In this document: piece by piece, positions 16,935 through 25,159 of the stretch | Layout of the letters: every line of letters starts with the position of its first letter | How positions within the stretch are numbered: position 1 is the stretch's first letter | From: Acidobacteriota bacterium | GTDB taxonomy: Bacteria > Acidobacteriota > Terriglobia > Terriglobales > Acidobacteriaceae | Direction of reading: 5' to 3' | Assembly (NCBI GenBank): GCA_021800255.1 | Contig: JAJYZC010000021.1 | Coordinates: forward strand, 1 to 45,911 | DNA: 45,911 nucleotides | Translations under genes and position numbers: made by a program | The notes under the pieces: generated by a model | What the model was told of the DNA's origin: nothing | What the model saw: the letters and a program-made list of their open reading frames with translations, nothing else | Databases searched by the model: none

Positions 16935-17743
16935 GTGGTCGCCACCAATAGGTTATGCACCCAATGCCCCAGAGCAGGCAGATATGGTCCGATGAGGGTC
17001 ATGTGATCGGCCGCGGCGGCGATGAATGCCTGATACCTCTTAGTTCCAGAGTTGCGATCAGTTGCCGCCTCAAGGTCAGAGAGTCTCTGTAAAATCGCGG
17101 TGCGCTCGACGCCGTCCGAAACACCCGATTCGATAGCCTTCCGCAGTTCAGAAAACGGCACACCTTGGTGAACGACGTTCGTCGAATTGTCAGTGCTGTC
17201 TATGTTGACCCGTGCATTGGGTCCGTGGACGTTGAAGACCTGATTCACTTGAGGCTCCTTTCGTGCAGCATCACGCGTACCATTGACACGAGCCTTTTCG
17301 AGTTCTATTTGAACTTCGTCAAATCGGGGAAGATTGTGGTCGCCTGACAACTGTTGCCGGACACTGATGGGCAAGTGGACCGCGCCAGGAAGACGTTGAA
17401 CGTCGTGGAGTAACGCATTCTTCCTCTGCGCCATCAGAAACTCTTTGACAGCGCCCTTGATACCGGTGCAAAGGCGTTCGTCGAGCCTGATGTCGTATAA
17501 GGCACACGTTTCAAGGGCGGTCTCCAAGTATCCCATTGCCATGTTCCCGGCGAATTCTTGCGAAAGGTTCCACTCGGCCAGTTGAAGATGCCCAGAGCGC
17601 ATTGCATTTCTGGCGGCAGCATCCCGCCGAACAGCTAAAAGCTTCTCGTTGTGTGCAGCTCTCGCCGCTTCCCACTTCGAATTCCGAAGTCGAATGAAAT
17701 GAGACTGCGCGTGCGCCGGTAGATAGTGTTGGATCTCAGGCAT
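16931..17743 (-). CDS. Hypothetical protein with G-P-N-A-R-V-N motif (operon gene 1)
   Basis: 270 residues in three parts. An N-terminal helical part (about 1-145) is alanine- and arginine-rich. A short beta-like segment near residue 167 reads F-N-V-H-G-P-N-A-R-V-N-I-D-S-T-D-N-S-T-N. The C-terminal helical part has S-E-L-R-K-A-I-E, then L-S-D-L-E-A-A, then A-A-A-D-H-M-T-L-I-G-P-Y-L-P-A-L. I recall the N-A-R-V-N-x-x-S-x-D-x-S-x-N segment from assorted bacterial hypothetical proteins, some in abortive-infection (AbiTii-like) contexts, but cannot name a function. It is cotranscribed with the downstream gene, which carries a version of the same motif; this suggests that the two proteins contact each other through it. 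Confidence 0.7.
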   Translation of the reverse strand: MPEIQHYLPAHAQSHFIRLRNSKWEAARAAHNEKLLAVRRDAAARNAMRSGHLQLAEWNLSQEFAGNMAMGYLETALETCALYDIRLDERLCTGIKGAVKEFLMAQRKNALLHDVQRLPGAVHLPISVRQQLSGDHNLPRFDEVQIELEKARVNGTRDAARKEPQVNQVFNVHGPNARVNIDSTDNSTNVVHQGVPFSELRKAIESGVSDGVERTAILQRLSDLEAATDRNSGTKRYQAFIAAAADHMTLIGPYLPALGHWVHNLLVATT

Positions 17744-17947
17744 TGCCTTGCAGAAATGATAAATCCGACGCGGGCCAGCCCGTCATCTAGGTCGATGACC
17801 GTGATTCGCTCCAAAGCATAGGTGTGGAGAGTGAGGCCAGCCTTCTACCTATAGCGTGGGACCTCGACTCTACCTTTCAAACCCGCCAATCGCGTCAGTA
17901 TTGGGAAGTCGGCTTTGTGCCAGGCGTCGATTGCCCATTCCGCCCCC

Positions 17948-18883
17948 TCACTCGATCGGCAAGCTCAACTGCTGAGGCATACTGCGGTCTTCCCAGCATT
18001 TCACAAATTTCCGCGCGAACTCGCTGACCAGTTGTGACCGGTTGTCGGCGAGCGACACCAAGTGCGTCTCCATGTGAATGTGCTCGTCCATCAGCGGCAG
18101 GCACACAAAACCCTGATGGACCGCAAGCTCAGCGCCGGCTGGGTTGATCCAGCCGATAATGGAGTCGTTATGGAGCATCGCGGAAGCCTGGGCCACATGG
18201 GTTCCGAAGTGCATAATCTTCGCCGGCCCATAGTCGGCCTCCACACGGCGCAGAATCAGATCGTGCAGGAAGGGATGCGTAACGCGCCGGAAGAAGACCC
18301 ACGGATATGCAACGATGTCGGCGAGCGTCACGAATTGCTTTCCCGCGAGTGGATGTCTCGGGCGAAAGATGATCATGAAATGATCTCGAGCAATGCGCTG
18401 CTGAGTGAGCGCCGCATTTGGCGCCGGCGATGCGACAAGCGCCACATCGACATTCTTGTTCTGCACATCAGCGATCAGTTCCGGCGAAAAGCCGGTTACG
18501 ATTTCGACGGCGAGCTGCTTGTAGAGCGGTAGTTCGACCGCATGGATCAACGCGATCAGTTGCGGCGGCAAATACAGGGAGACCCCGATGCGCAGCTTTT
18601 GGCGCTCGCCGTATCTGGCCTCCCGTGCGTCGTGTACTGCGCGCTGCAATGTATGGAGGATTTGCACGGCATCGGAAACGAACATGCGGCCTGGTCCCGT
18701 CACCATCGCGCCGCCGTGCGTTCTCTCGAAGAGACGCACCTGAACCTCGCGTTCCACCATTTGCAGCCGTTTGCTCAGCGCAGTTTGTGTGACTCCGATG
18801 CGCCTGGCTGCCTGCGTGAAGGTTCCTTCTTCCTGGAGGGCCACGACCATTTCAAGGTCGCGAAACTTCAGTTGAGCATTCAT
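17948..18883 (-). CDS. LysR-family transcriptional regulator
   Basis: 311 residues from the ATG at 18883, chosen because AGGAGG lies 8 bases upstream; the frame extends to 18928 without support. The N-terminal helix-turn-helix is complete (F-T-Q-A-A-R-R-I-G-V-T-Q-T-A-L-S-K-R-L). It is followed by the linker helix and a periplasmic-binding-like effector domain (L-R-I-G-V-S-L-Y at ~90). The effector and targets are unknown. It is divergent from the excisionase gene across about 330 bases, so it might control the excisionase/integrase region or simply be cargo. Confidence 0.92.
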   Translation of the reverse strand: MNAQLKFRDLEMVVALQEEGTFTQAARRIGVTQTALSKRLQMVEREVQVRLFERTHGGAMVTGPGRMFVSDAVQILHTLQRAVHDAREARYGERQKLRIGVSLYLPPQLIALIHAVELPLYKQLAVEIVTGFSPELIADVQNKNVDVALVASPAPNAALTQQRIARDHFMIIFRPRHPLAGKQFVTLADIVAYPWVFFRRVTHPFLHDLILRRVEADYGPAKIMHFGTHVAQASAMLHNDSIIGWINPAGAELAVHQGFVCLPLMDEHIHMETHLVSLADNRSQLVSEFARKFVKCWEDRSMPQQLSLPIE

Positions 18884-19216
18884 CGTTTCAACCTCCTGTC
18901 GCACTCTCGTTTCCTTGAGAGCCACCAAGGCAGCAGGTGATGCAACCGGCTAAAACGAAACGACTTCCCCCCAATATAAGGAAACTATTGCATCCCGAAT
19001 ATCTGGTCAACAAAAATCTGGCCAGGCTCTGTTACCAAGAGACATGTGTCGCCAGAATGACACGCGCCCACGGATTCCGAGGGCTCTAATCCACTGGAGA
19101 TGGTGATCTATTCCATTTCGTCATACCCAACTTCCAAAAAGTTATTGGACAAACCGGCACGCAATGCAGGAATGTGCAAGAAAGAACGGCATTCCCTGAC
19201 CAAGGAGCGTGCTCTC
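18884..19216. other. Divergent intergenic region between lysR and xis
   Basis: No gene is visible. The right part (from 19105) belongs to the sequence duplicated near the excisionase at 42295-42647. The first 49 bases of that block (19105-19153) are identical in both copies although non-coding, and contain AACTT-CCAAA-AAGTT at 19129-19143, a small operator-like palindrome. Promoters for lysR and xis should lie here. Confidence 0.5.
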
Positions 19217-19457
19217 ATGGAAAATATCCCTCGTTCCCAGTCGGCTCCCCCCAAGAAGCAGCCGGTGCGCGCCACGGAGAAACTCCTTTTGAGCCGTGAG
19301 GAAGCGGCGCAGGTGCTCTCGATCAGCCAGAGGGCACTCGATTACCTCATCGCTAATCGACGCCTACCCACCAAGCGCATCGGCGGGCGGGTTCTGATCC
19401 CTGTCGCCGACCTGCGAAAGTTCGCTCGGGGCGACCATGCGGAATTGATTGTCGCTT
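19105..19457 (+). repeat. Left copy of 353-bp inverted duplication (xis and its leader)
   Basis: It aligns without gaps to the reverse complement of 42295-42647. By hand count there are about 37 differences (~90% identity), with the first 49 bases identical. Homology stops right after the excisionase coding sequence on one side and abruptly upstream on the other. Confidence 0.85.
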
Positions 19458-19459
19458 GA
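19217..19459 (+). CDS. Excisionase-type helix-turn-helix protein (MerR/Xis-like)
   Basis: 80 residues from the ATG at 19217, with AAGGAG 9 bases before it. Residues 22-72 form the excisionase winged helix-turn-helix: L-L-S-R-E-E-A-A-Q-V-L-S-I-S-Q-R-A-L-D-Y, then L-P-T-K-R-I-G-G-R-V-L-I-P-V-A-D-L. Such proteins direct the tyrosine recombinase toward excision and often repress their own promoter. It lies 150 bases upstream of the integrase in the same direction. A close paralogue with the same leader is at 42293-42535. Confidence 0.85.
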   Translation: MENIPRSQSAPPKKQPVRATEKLLLSREEAAQVLSISQRALDYLIANRRLPTKRIGGRVLIPVADLRKFARGDHAELIVA

Positions 19460-19609
19460 CCTCAACAGGGAAGCATTCATGCCTTTGGCATCCGCACGAA
19501 GATGGAGCAAAAAAGCAAACGGGCAATGCGGCAGAAGAACCTCCAGAAACAGAGATGATTTACAAAAACAGTTCTATGATGTTCAGTTAACTGCGTGTAG
19601 CATTAAAGC

Positions 19610-20815
19610 ATGGGTGCGCAGAAGACGACCGGCGTTGTCGAGCGAGAGCCGGGTTCCGGTATCTGGTGGATTCGCTATACCGATGCTCAGGGTAATCGGC
19701 ACTGGGAGAAATGCGGACGCCGGAGCGACGCGATCACTCTGCTCGCCAAGCGCAAGCACGAAAAGCTACTACGCAAAAAGCTCCCGGAAGCGCTGCGCGG
19801 CCGCGCGGTCACTTTCGGTGAACTAGCCGAGAAGGCGAAGCTATTTTCCGAAGAGAGCCACACTCCCCAGCATCATCACCAGTTCGTCATCAAGCTCCAG
19901 ATCATTGGCGAGCATTTCAACGAACTGCCCGCAGAAGGAATCACAAGCGAAGACATTCAGGCATGGTTACTGGAGCAAGGTGAAGAGCGCGAGTGGACTC
20001 CGGCGACGCGGAACCGCTACCGCGACGCCTTCTCGCTCGTCTTTCGCAAGGCTGTCGAGAATCATGTGCTCACGGTCAATCCTGCCACACTGGTTAAAGC
20101 CAAACCGGAACATAACGAGCGGGTTCGCTTCCTGAGCGTGGAGGAGGAAACGAAGTTGCTTACCGTCCTGAGTGCGAATTGGCCCGAGCACATTCCGGCG
20201 TTTCTCTTGTCGATCCATACGGGAATGCGAGCCAGTGAGCAGTTCCAGTTGAAGTGGCGGGATGTGTCTTTCGAGCGCCGAATGATCTCCCTGCCCAAAA
20301 CCAAAACCGGGAAGGCTCGGCACATTCCGCTCAACGCTATCGCCCTGCATGCGATTGAGGAGCGGAAACAGGCCCAGGATAGATTCGAGGCCGGCCAACG
20401 GTCGAAAGGGGCAGTGCGCTCCGAATTCGTTTACGTCTTCAGGGATTCCGGAAACCCACAGCACAACTACCGGCGCTGGTTCAACGAGGCGCTGGCGGAA
20501 GCCAAGATCAAAGACTACTCCTGGCATTGCAACCGGCATACATTTGCAAGTAGGCTGGTTATGGCAGGAGTCGATCTCCGCACGGTTGCCGAACTGATGG
20601 GACACAGCAGCATCCAGATGACCATGCGATACGCCCATCTCGCGCCGCAGCACAACCGCGCGGCGGTCGACCGGCTTGTGCCGGATTCGATGGTGACCAA
20701 TCGGCCTGCGAAGAAGGGCGCGAAATCGGCGCTGCGCGAATATGAACTGGTCACTAAATCGGTCACCAACAAAATTGAACAGTCAGAAAGTGCCGCAAAA
20801 TGTCAGTATAATTAA
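19610..20815 (+). CDS. int: Tyrosine recombinase / integrase
   Basis: 401 residues. An N-terminal AP2-like or arm-binding part precedes the SAM-like core-binding domain (residues ~70-155), and the catalytic domain follows. Catalytic residues are visible: Arg in H-T-G-M-R-A-S-E, Lys in K-T-K-T-G-K-A-R-H-I-P-L, H-x-x-R in W-H-C-N-R-H-T-F-A-S, His in L-M-G-H-S-S, and the Tyr nucleophile in T-M-R-Y-A-H. It appears intact. Its stop is 26 bases from the 5' end of tRNA-Arg, so the gene reads toward the attachment site. The C-terminal codons overlap a GGTCAC direct repeat (20749-20768) that recurs at the other tRNA fragment. Confidence 0.95.
   Translation: MGAQKTTGVVEREPGSGIWWIRYTDAQGNRHWEKCGRRSDAITLLAKRKHEKLLRKKLPEALRGRAVTFGELAEKAKLFSEESHTPQHHHQFVIKLQIIGEHFNELPAEGITSEDIQAWLLEQGEEREWTPATRNRYRDAFSLVFRKAVENHVLTVNPATLVKAKPEHNERVRFLSVEEETKLLTVLSANWPEHIPAFLLSIHTGMRASEQFQLKWRDVSFERRMISLPKTKTGKARHIPLNAIALHAIEERKQAQDRFEAGQRSKGAVRSEFVYVFRDSGNPQHNYRRWFNEALAEAKIKDYSWHCNRHTFASRLVMAGVDLRTVAELMGHSSIQMTMRYAHLAPQHNRAAVDRLVPDSMVTNRPAKKGAKSALREYELVTKSVTNKIEQSESAAKCQYN
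20749..20768 (+). repeat. Candidate integrase arm-type site (left)
   Basis: GGTCACTAAATCGGTCACCA is a double GGTCAC repeat lying 73 bases before the tRNA 5' end. It matches 19 of 20 positions with the reverse complement of 43915-43934 beside the other tRNA fragment. Short direct repeats on both flanks of a core site are what arm-type recombinase sites look like. Confidence 0.55.
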
Positions 20816-20821
20816 TTTGTT

Positions 20822-20827
20822 TATAAT
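20822..20827 (+). promoter_or_regulatory. Candidate -10 box of tRNA-Arg
   Basis: A perfect TATAAT sits 14 bases before the first tRNA base in an AT-rich stretch that lies on the element side of the attachment core. No good -35 box was found. Confidence 0.4.
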
Positions 20828-20841
20828 TATTTACAACATGT

Positions 20842-20918
20842 GGCCCCGTAGCTCAGGTGGATAGAGCAGCAGTTTCCTAAACTGCGTGTCGGAAGTTCGA
20901 GTCTTCCCGGGGTCACCA
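20842..20918 (+). tRNA. tRNA-Arg (anticodon CCT), attachment site
   Basis: A complete 77-nt cloverleaf. The acceptor arm GGCCCCG pairs with CGGGGTC (one G-T pair). The D arm is GCTC/GAGC. The anticodon arm GCAGT-TTCCTAA-ACTGC has anticodon CCT. The T arm is GGAAG-TTCGAGT-CTTCC, followed by discriminator A and encoded CCA. Positions 1-43 recur on the minus strand at 44065-44107. The intact gene is directly downstream of the integrase, consistent with an element that supplied the 5' half during integration. Confidence 0.97.
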
Positions 20919-21030
20919 CACCCGATTGAATTCTTCCCGGTTGGGCCGTGGCGCCGAATATCTGAAGGGGCGGCGCCTGAGCGTGCGGCTAGACAGAGCA
21001 CGGCTTCCTTGCGGGTGCCGGCAATCAACT

Positions 21031-21147
21031 CTACATATAGGCTTCGGTGATGGCTGTTTGCGCAGCTGCCCATCGGTGAGCCGTTGCAAGCAGAGCCTCG
21101 TTGGTTTCGAGCTTCCGCAGCTGGTCCGCAAGATCACTGCGGTTCAC
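21031..21147 (-). CDS. Possible small ORF (38 codons, GTG start)
   Basis: The frame reads R-S-D-L-A-D-Q-L-R-K-L-E-T-N-E and then an alanine-rich helix, and stops at 21031. The composition is protein-like and helical. It lacks a clear ribosome-binding site and may be a remnant of a longer gene (the frame is open upstream without a start). It lies 49 bases after the coiled-coil gene on the same strand. Confidence 0.25.
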   Translation of the reverse strand: MNRSDLADQLRKLETNEALLATAHRWAAAQTAITEAYM

Positions 21148-21196
21148 AATCGCATAACCGAAATGGCCTGAAGCTGCGATCCGTCTTATCGGCTTG

Positions 21197-21514
21197 CTAC
21201 TTGCCGCCGAGGCTGAACATCGTTCGGATCGAACTTTCCAGATTATCGCTCATCAGCACGGACGGCGCTGAAGGAGGCGCGGCTGCAACGGGCAGATTAG
21301 CGTCCGGTTCACGTTCTGACCAGGCTTTCGGCGACGAGTAGGTCTTGAGCCCAACGCTGTTGCCGGCGGTGTCGCTGGTCATGGGGCTTGAGGCCGCGGT
21401 GTATCGCTGTTGAAGCCGTTCAATGGCTGCAAGGTCGAGCCTGTAGTCTTCTTCCATTCGACGCCGCTCTTCTTCCACCCGGCGCCGCAATTCTTCCAGT
21501 TGTTCTGTGTTCAT
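21197..21514 (-). CDS. Small coiled-coil hypothetical protein
   Basis: 105 residues from the ATG at 21514. The ATG six bases earlier is too close to the GGAGGG for good initiation, so the second one is preferred. Residues 5-40 form a charged coiled coil (E-E-L-R-R-R-V-E-E-E-R-R-R-M). A low-complexity Pro/Ala/Ser linker follows, and the protein ends with L-E-S-S-I-R-T-M-F-S. I do not recognise the family. It may be 3'-truncated, since it ends abruptly and protein-like sequence continues in another frame downstream. Confidence 0.5.
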   Translation of the reverse strand: MNTEQLEELRRRVEEERRRMEEDYRLDLAAIERLQQRYTAASSPMTSDTAGNSVGLKTYSSPKAWSEREPDANLPVAAAPPSAPSVLMSDNLESSIRTMFSLGGK

Positions 21515-21520
21515 CTGCAT

Positions 21521-22057
21521 ATCCCTCCGGCCGCGTCTTCATGACCCAGCACCGATTTGATTGTGTAACGAGCCGCCGGGATTGGGTATGACACGAACGG
21601 GGCAAGAAGGCGAACAGCTTGGCGATATGAGCCGCTACTGATAGGTGATCCTGCTCCGAAAGGTGGGAATAGACGCAAGGTCAATCAAGCCGGATGCGGA
21701 AATTCTGGCATCGGGATACGTGGAACGGTCTGCCAAACTCAGAGGAAACGGAAAATGGATTCCTGCCCAGCACACTGGATCAGCGGTCGTGTGATACGCA
21801 GCATGTTGCCGGCACCCAGGGCCAAACACAGTATGATCGACTTCACATTTCCGCGGCATCGAATGCAGCATCGTGTGATTAGCCGCACATCTTCGACAAA
21901 TCCCGCGAATTATTATGTGACCCAGATCACATTCCTACCGGTTTACTTGTGCCATTCTTGAGCTGTTTAAAGTCCCCCCTTCCCCAGCCAACGCTGGCGA
22001 GGGTAAAGCGGATTACTTCACAACGATGCTCATATTCTGTTCGCTCAAGGAGAATCT
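21521..22057. other. Gene-free stretch upstream of the respiratory cluster
   Basis: No convincing coding sequence is seen in about 540 bases; the short open frames here lack starts with ribosome-binding sites and protein-like composition. The recognisable content is the CRP-like palindrome at 21915-21932, 125 bases before the cupredoxin gene. Confidence 0.55.
21915..21932. promoter_or_regulatory. CRP/FNR-family operator-like palindrome
   Basis: ATGTGA-CCCAGA-TCACAT is a perfect 6+6 palindrome with the TGTGA-N6-TCACA core of CRP-type sites. It lies 125 bases upstream of the first gene of the electron-transfer cluster, a usual distance for an activator site. The cognate regulator is not in the window. 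Confidence 0.6.
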
Positions 22058-22639
22058 ATGAAATTTGGCATGTTTACGGCAACGGCGGCGGCATTGGCGG
22101 TAACGGCCAGCGCCTGGGCGGGGACGATTCACGGCAAGGTCTCCGGAGCCAAGGGCGAGTCCGTGGTGTATCTGCAAACCAATCCGGCAAAGAGCTTTCC
22201 GGCGCCAGCGCAGCACGCACAGATGGATCAAAAGAACCTGATGTTTGTACCCCATATCCTCGTTATCCAGCAGGGAACTACGGTGGTATTCCGCAACAGC
22301 GATGCGGTTCTTCATAACGTCTACTGGCCATCGATCAACGGCAACAAGAAACTCGGCCACAACATGGGCACCTGGCCTCAGGGCGGGGAACGCAGCTTTA
22401 CGTTCCGCAACCCAGGAGTGGTTCCACTGTATTGCTACGTTCATCCGGACATGTCCGGCTACATCATTGTGTCGCCCACTCCGTATTACGCAGAAACCGA
22501 CCAGGCTGGAAACTATACGATCAAGAACGTTCCCAACGGGACCTACACCTTGATCGCCTGGCACGAGGGCAAGAGGCCGCACTCACAGTCCATCACGGTG
22601 TCCGGAGATGCTACGGCGAATGTAACGGTCGGCAAGTGA
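22058..22639 (+). CDS. Periplasmic cupredoxin-like protein with carboxypeptidase-regulatory-like tail
   Basis: 193 residues, start preceded by AAGGAG. A signal peptide covers about 1-21 (cut near A-W-A-G). The cupredoxin domain has the type 1 copper ligand set: His86 in L-H-N-V, and C126-Y-V-H129-P-D-M132 in the C-terminal loop. The last ~50 residues (G-N-Y-T-I-K-N-V-P-N-G-T-Y-T-L) form a carboxypeptidase regulatory-like beta-sandwich. It is a likely periplasmic electron carrier for the Rieske/cytochrome b complex encoded downstream. The order cupredoxin then bc-type genes suggests a soluble shuttle replacing a soluble cytochrome c. Confidence 0.85.
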   Translation: MKFGMFTATAAALAVTASAWAGTIHGKVSGAKGESVVYLQTNPAKSFPAPAQHAQMDQKNLMFVPHILVIQQGTTVVFRNSDAVLHNVYWPSINGNKKLGHNMGTWPQGGERSFTFRNPGVVPLYCYVHPDMSGYIIVSPTPYYAETDQAGNYTIKNVPNGTYTLIAWHEGKRPHSQSITVSGDATANVTVGK

Positions 22640-22685
22640 GCGTGGGCGTCCCCTTGGGACTGAGAAAGCAAGCGGAAGGGCCAGG

Positions 22686-24656
22686 ATGTTGAAGCGCTAC
22701 GAAGACAAAGCGGTGGACGTGCAGTGGCTGAACAGCAATTTTCCCTGCATGATGGCCTGCCCCGCCCACACCAATGCGGGCCGGTACGTGGCGCTGATCG
22801 CCGAAGGCCGTTACGAAGAGGCGTATCGGCTGGCGCGGGATCCCAATCCGCTGGCCAGCATCTGCGGGCGCGTCTGTGCGCATCCGTGTGAAACTGCCTG
22901 CCGGCGCGGCGTGATCGACAAGCCGATCGCGATTCGCGCCCTCAAGCGGTTCCTTACGGAGCGCTACGGCCCGGAATCGCGGCGGCCCGTGGATGTGAAC
23001 GAAGGCCGAATCCAGAAGAAACTGCCCTACCGCGTGGCGATCGTCGGCGCCGGCCCTGTTGGCCTGTCCGCGGCACACGATCTGGCGTTGATGGGCTATT
23101 CCGTCACCATCTTCGAGGCCGCTCCGGTGGCCGGGGGAATGCTCTATCTCGGCGTGCCGGAATATCGCCTGCCACGCAGCGTGATTCAGGCGCAGGTGCG
23201 CGAGATCCTCGCCACCGGCGACATCACGCTGAAGCTCAATCAGGCGGCCGGCCGCGACTTTACCATTGCGGAATTGCGCAGGCAAGGTTTCGATGCGGTT
23301 CTGGTCGCCGTCGGAGCGCACAGCAGCCGCGACCTCTCCATTCCCGGCGTCGATCTGGACGGCGTGCACAAAGGCATCGACTTTCTGCTCAACGTCAATC
23401 TGGGCTATCAGTTCACCATCGGCAAACGAGTCATCGTGATCGGGGGCGGGAATGTGGCCATGGACGTAGCGCGCTCCGCGGCGCGCGAAGTGGTTCGCCA
23501 GCACACCGCCGTTGAAGGCCAGGAGCCGTCGCGGGAGAACATAGAGGCCGTCGCTGCGCGGGAGATGATGGATGTTTCGCTCTCCGCTCTGCGCATGGGA
23601 GCGCGCGAGGTGCACTTGGTTTGCATCGAGAGACGCGGAGAGATGCCCGCGGCCCTGGAGGAGATTGCGGAAGCGGAGGAAGAGGGCATCATCCTGCACC
23701 CTGGTTTCGGCCCCCAACGCTTCATCGGAGGCGGCGGCCGGCTTACGGGCCTCGAAGTTGTAAAGACAAAGCGAGTCTTTGATGAGACCGGCCGTTTCAG
23801 TCCCACGTTCTACGAAGACAGCGAGACAATCTTCGACTGCGACACGGTCATCATGGCGATCGGCCAAGCGCCCCGGCTTGATTTTCTCAAGCCCGAAGAC
23901 GGCGTGGAGATCTCCCGCCGCGGCTTGATCGCGGTCAATCCCAGCAACCTCATGACCTCCGCCGCGGGCGTCTTCGCCGGAGGCGATTGTGTCTTTGGGC
24001 CGCGGCTGATTATCGACAGCGTAGCCGACGGCAAGCGCGCTGCAATCGGCATTGACGAGTTTCTGCGCGGCGTAAGCCACCCCGAGCCGGCGGTGACGGT
24101 TGAGGTGCTCACGCGGCACACAATGCCCAGTGATTTACTGGATCTCGTCCGCCAGCCCATACCCACATTGCCACTGGATCGGCGCGGCGGAATGACTGAA
24201 GTTGAACTGGTCCTGGATGAGAGGAGCGCCCAACTGGAGGCGCAGCGCTGTCTGCATTGCTGGGTCAACACCGTGTTCGAGGGCAATGTAGAGGACGGCA
24301 GTCTCTGCATTCTGTGCGGCGGATGCGTCGATGTTTGCCCGGAGAATTGCCTGGAGCTGGTGAGTCTTGATCGCTTCCAGTTTGAGCCGGAGGTGGTCGA
24401 GCAGCTCGTGGCGCAGGAATCCTTGCTGAATGTCGAACTGGACGAGGTCAAGGCTGAGGAGCTGGGAGTTATCTCCGGCTCGGTCATGCTCAAAGACGAA
24501 ACGCGCTGTATCCGCTGCGGTCTGTGCGCCGCTCGCTGCCCTGTGGACATGATCACGATGGAGGCTTACAACCTTACATCCACCGAACCCTGCGGCCTGA
24601 TCTCAATCGGAGCCATCAATGCGCCCTTCCAAGCCGCCGCGGGCAAAACCAAATAA
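22686..24656 (+). CDS. GltD-like FAD/NAD(P) oxidoreductase with C-terminal ferredoxin domain
   Basis: 656 residues. The N-terminal cysteine set (F-P-C-M-M-A-C-P, then I-C-G-R-V-C-A-H-P-C-E-T-A-C) is the 4Fe-4S region of glutamate-synthase small-subunit-like proteins. The FAD-binding G-A-G-P-V-G-L-S-A-A is near 120 and the NAD(P)-binding G-G-G-N-V-A-M-D near 256. G-G-D-C-V-F-G-P near 432 closes the flavin site. Two further 4Fe-4S motifs are at the C-terminus (C-I-L-C-G-G-C-V-D-V-C-P and C-I-R-C-G-L-C-A-A-R-C-P). It probably moves electrons between NAD(P)H and the Rieske/b complex or a ferredoxin, on the cytoplasmic side. There is no partner glutamate synthase large subunit, so a role in glutamate synthesis is unlikely. 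Confidence 0.88.
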   Translation: MLKRYEDKAVDVQWLNSNFPCMMACPAHTNAGRYVALIAEGRYEEAYRLARDPNPLASICGRVCAHPCETACRRGVIDKPIAIRALKRFLTERYGPESRRPVDVNEGRIQKKLPYRVAIVGAGPVGLSAAHDLALMGYSVTIFEAAPVAGGMLYLGVPEYRLPRSVIQAQVREILATGDITLKLNQAAGRDFTIAELRRQGFDAVLVAVGAHSSRDLSIPGVDLDGVHKGIDFLLNVNLGYQFTIGKRVIVIGGGNVAMDVARSAAREVVRQHTAVEGQEPSRENIEAVAAREMMDVSLSALRMGAREVHLVCIERRGEMPAALEEIAEAEEEGIILHPGFGPQRFIGGGGRLTGLEVVKTKRVFDETGRFSPTFYEDSETIFDCDTVIMAIGQAPRLDFLKPEDGVEISRRGLIAVNPSNLMTSAAGVFAGGDCVFGPRLIIDSVADGKRAAIGIDEFLRGVSHPEPAVTVEVLTRHTMPSDLLDLVRQPIPTLPLDRRGGMTEVELVLDERSAQLEAQRCLHCWVNTVFEGNVEDGSLCILCGGCVDVCPENCLELVSLDRFQFEPEVVEQLVAQESLLNVELDEVKAEELGVISGSVMLKDETRCIRCGLCAARCPVDMITMEAYNLTSTEPCGLISIGAINAPFQAAAGKTK

Positions 24657-24666
24657 GGAGGAGAGC

Positions 24667-25158
24667 ATGGCAGAAGACGGCAAATCCGAGCCGGCGCAAC
24701 CGGAACAGGAAGTCAACCGCAGGGCCTTCTTTACCCGGCTCGGGCTCGGTTCGCTTGGGCTGGCGGCGGCAGGGACGCTGAGCTTCTCCTATCAGTACAT
24801 GTCCCCCAATGTGCTCTACGAGCCCTCGCCCATCGTCAACGCCGGTAACCCGTCGAAATACGCCATGAACTCCGTCACCGAGGATCGGGTTACGGCAATC
24901 TATCTCATTCGCGTTCAGGAAGGATTCTTTTCACTGAGCGCCATTTGCACGCACCTGGGCTGCATGACGGCCTGGAGGCCGGATCTGGGCATCATCGCCT
25001 GTCCCTGCCACGGCAGCCGCTTCACTCGCTATGGCAAGAAGATCGCCGGTCCGGCTCCCAGACCCCTGCCGTGGTACCGCACCTGGCTCAGCGACGATGG
25101 CGACATCATGGTCGACCGCGCGACGGTCATTCCCCCGATGCAGTTTCTAAGGATATGA
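24667..25158 (+). CDS. Rieske 2Fe-2S protein of a cytochrome bc-type complex
   Basis: 163 residues. The start at 24667 is set by AAGGAGGA upstream. A twin-arginine-like N-terminus (N-R-R-A-F-F-T-R-L) precedes a single transmembrane helix at about 25-42. The cluster-binding motifs are C94-T-H96-L-G-C99 and C112-P-C114-H115-G-S. The likely ligands are C94, H96, C112 and H115, with C99-C114 as the disulfide. It is directly followed (1 base) by cytochrome b. Confidence 0.95.
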   Translation: MAEDGKSEPAQPEQEVNRRAFFTRLGLGSLGLAAAGTLSFSYQYMSPNVLYEPSPIVNAGNPSKYAMNSVTEDRVTAIYLIRVQEGFFSLSAICTHLGCMTAWRPDLGIIACPCHGSRFTRYGKKIAGPAPRPLPWYRTWLSDDGDIMVDRATVIPPMQFLRI

Positions 25159-25159
25159 A

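Noticed and set aside
22611-24119. Long open frame (about 500 codons) on the minus strand over the GltD-like gene
   Set aside because: The plus-strand protein has clear FAD, NAD(P) and Fe-S motifs; the antisense frame has none and is a high-GC shadow.
22686-24656. Glutamate synthase small subunit
   Set aside because: No large subunit is present; the extra C-terminal ferredoxin domain and the bc-type neighbours argue for an electron-transfer role.
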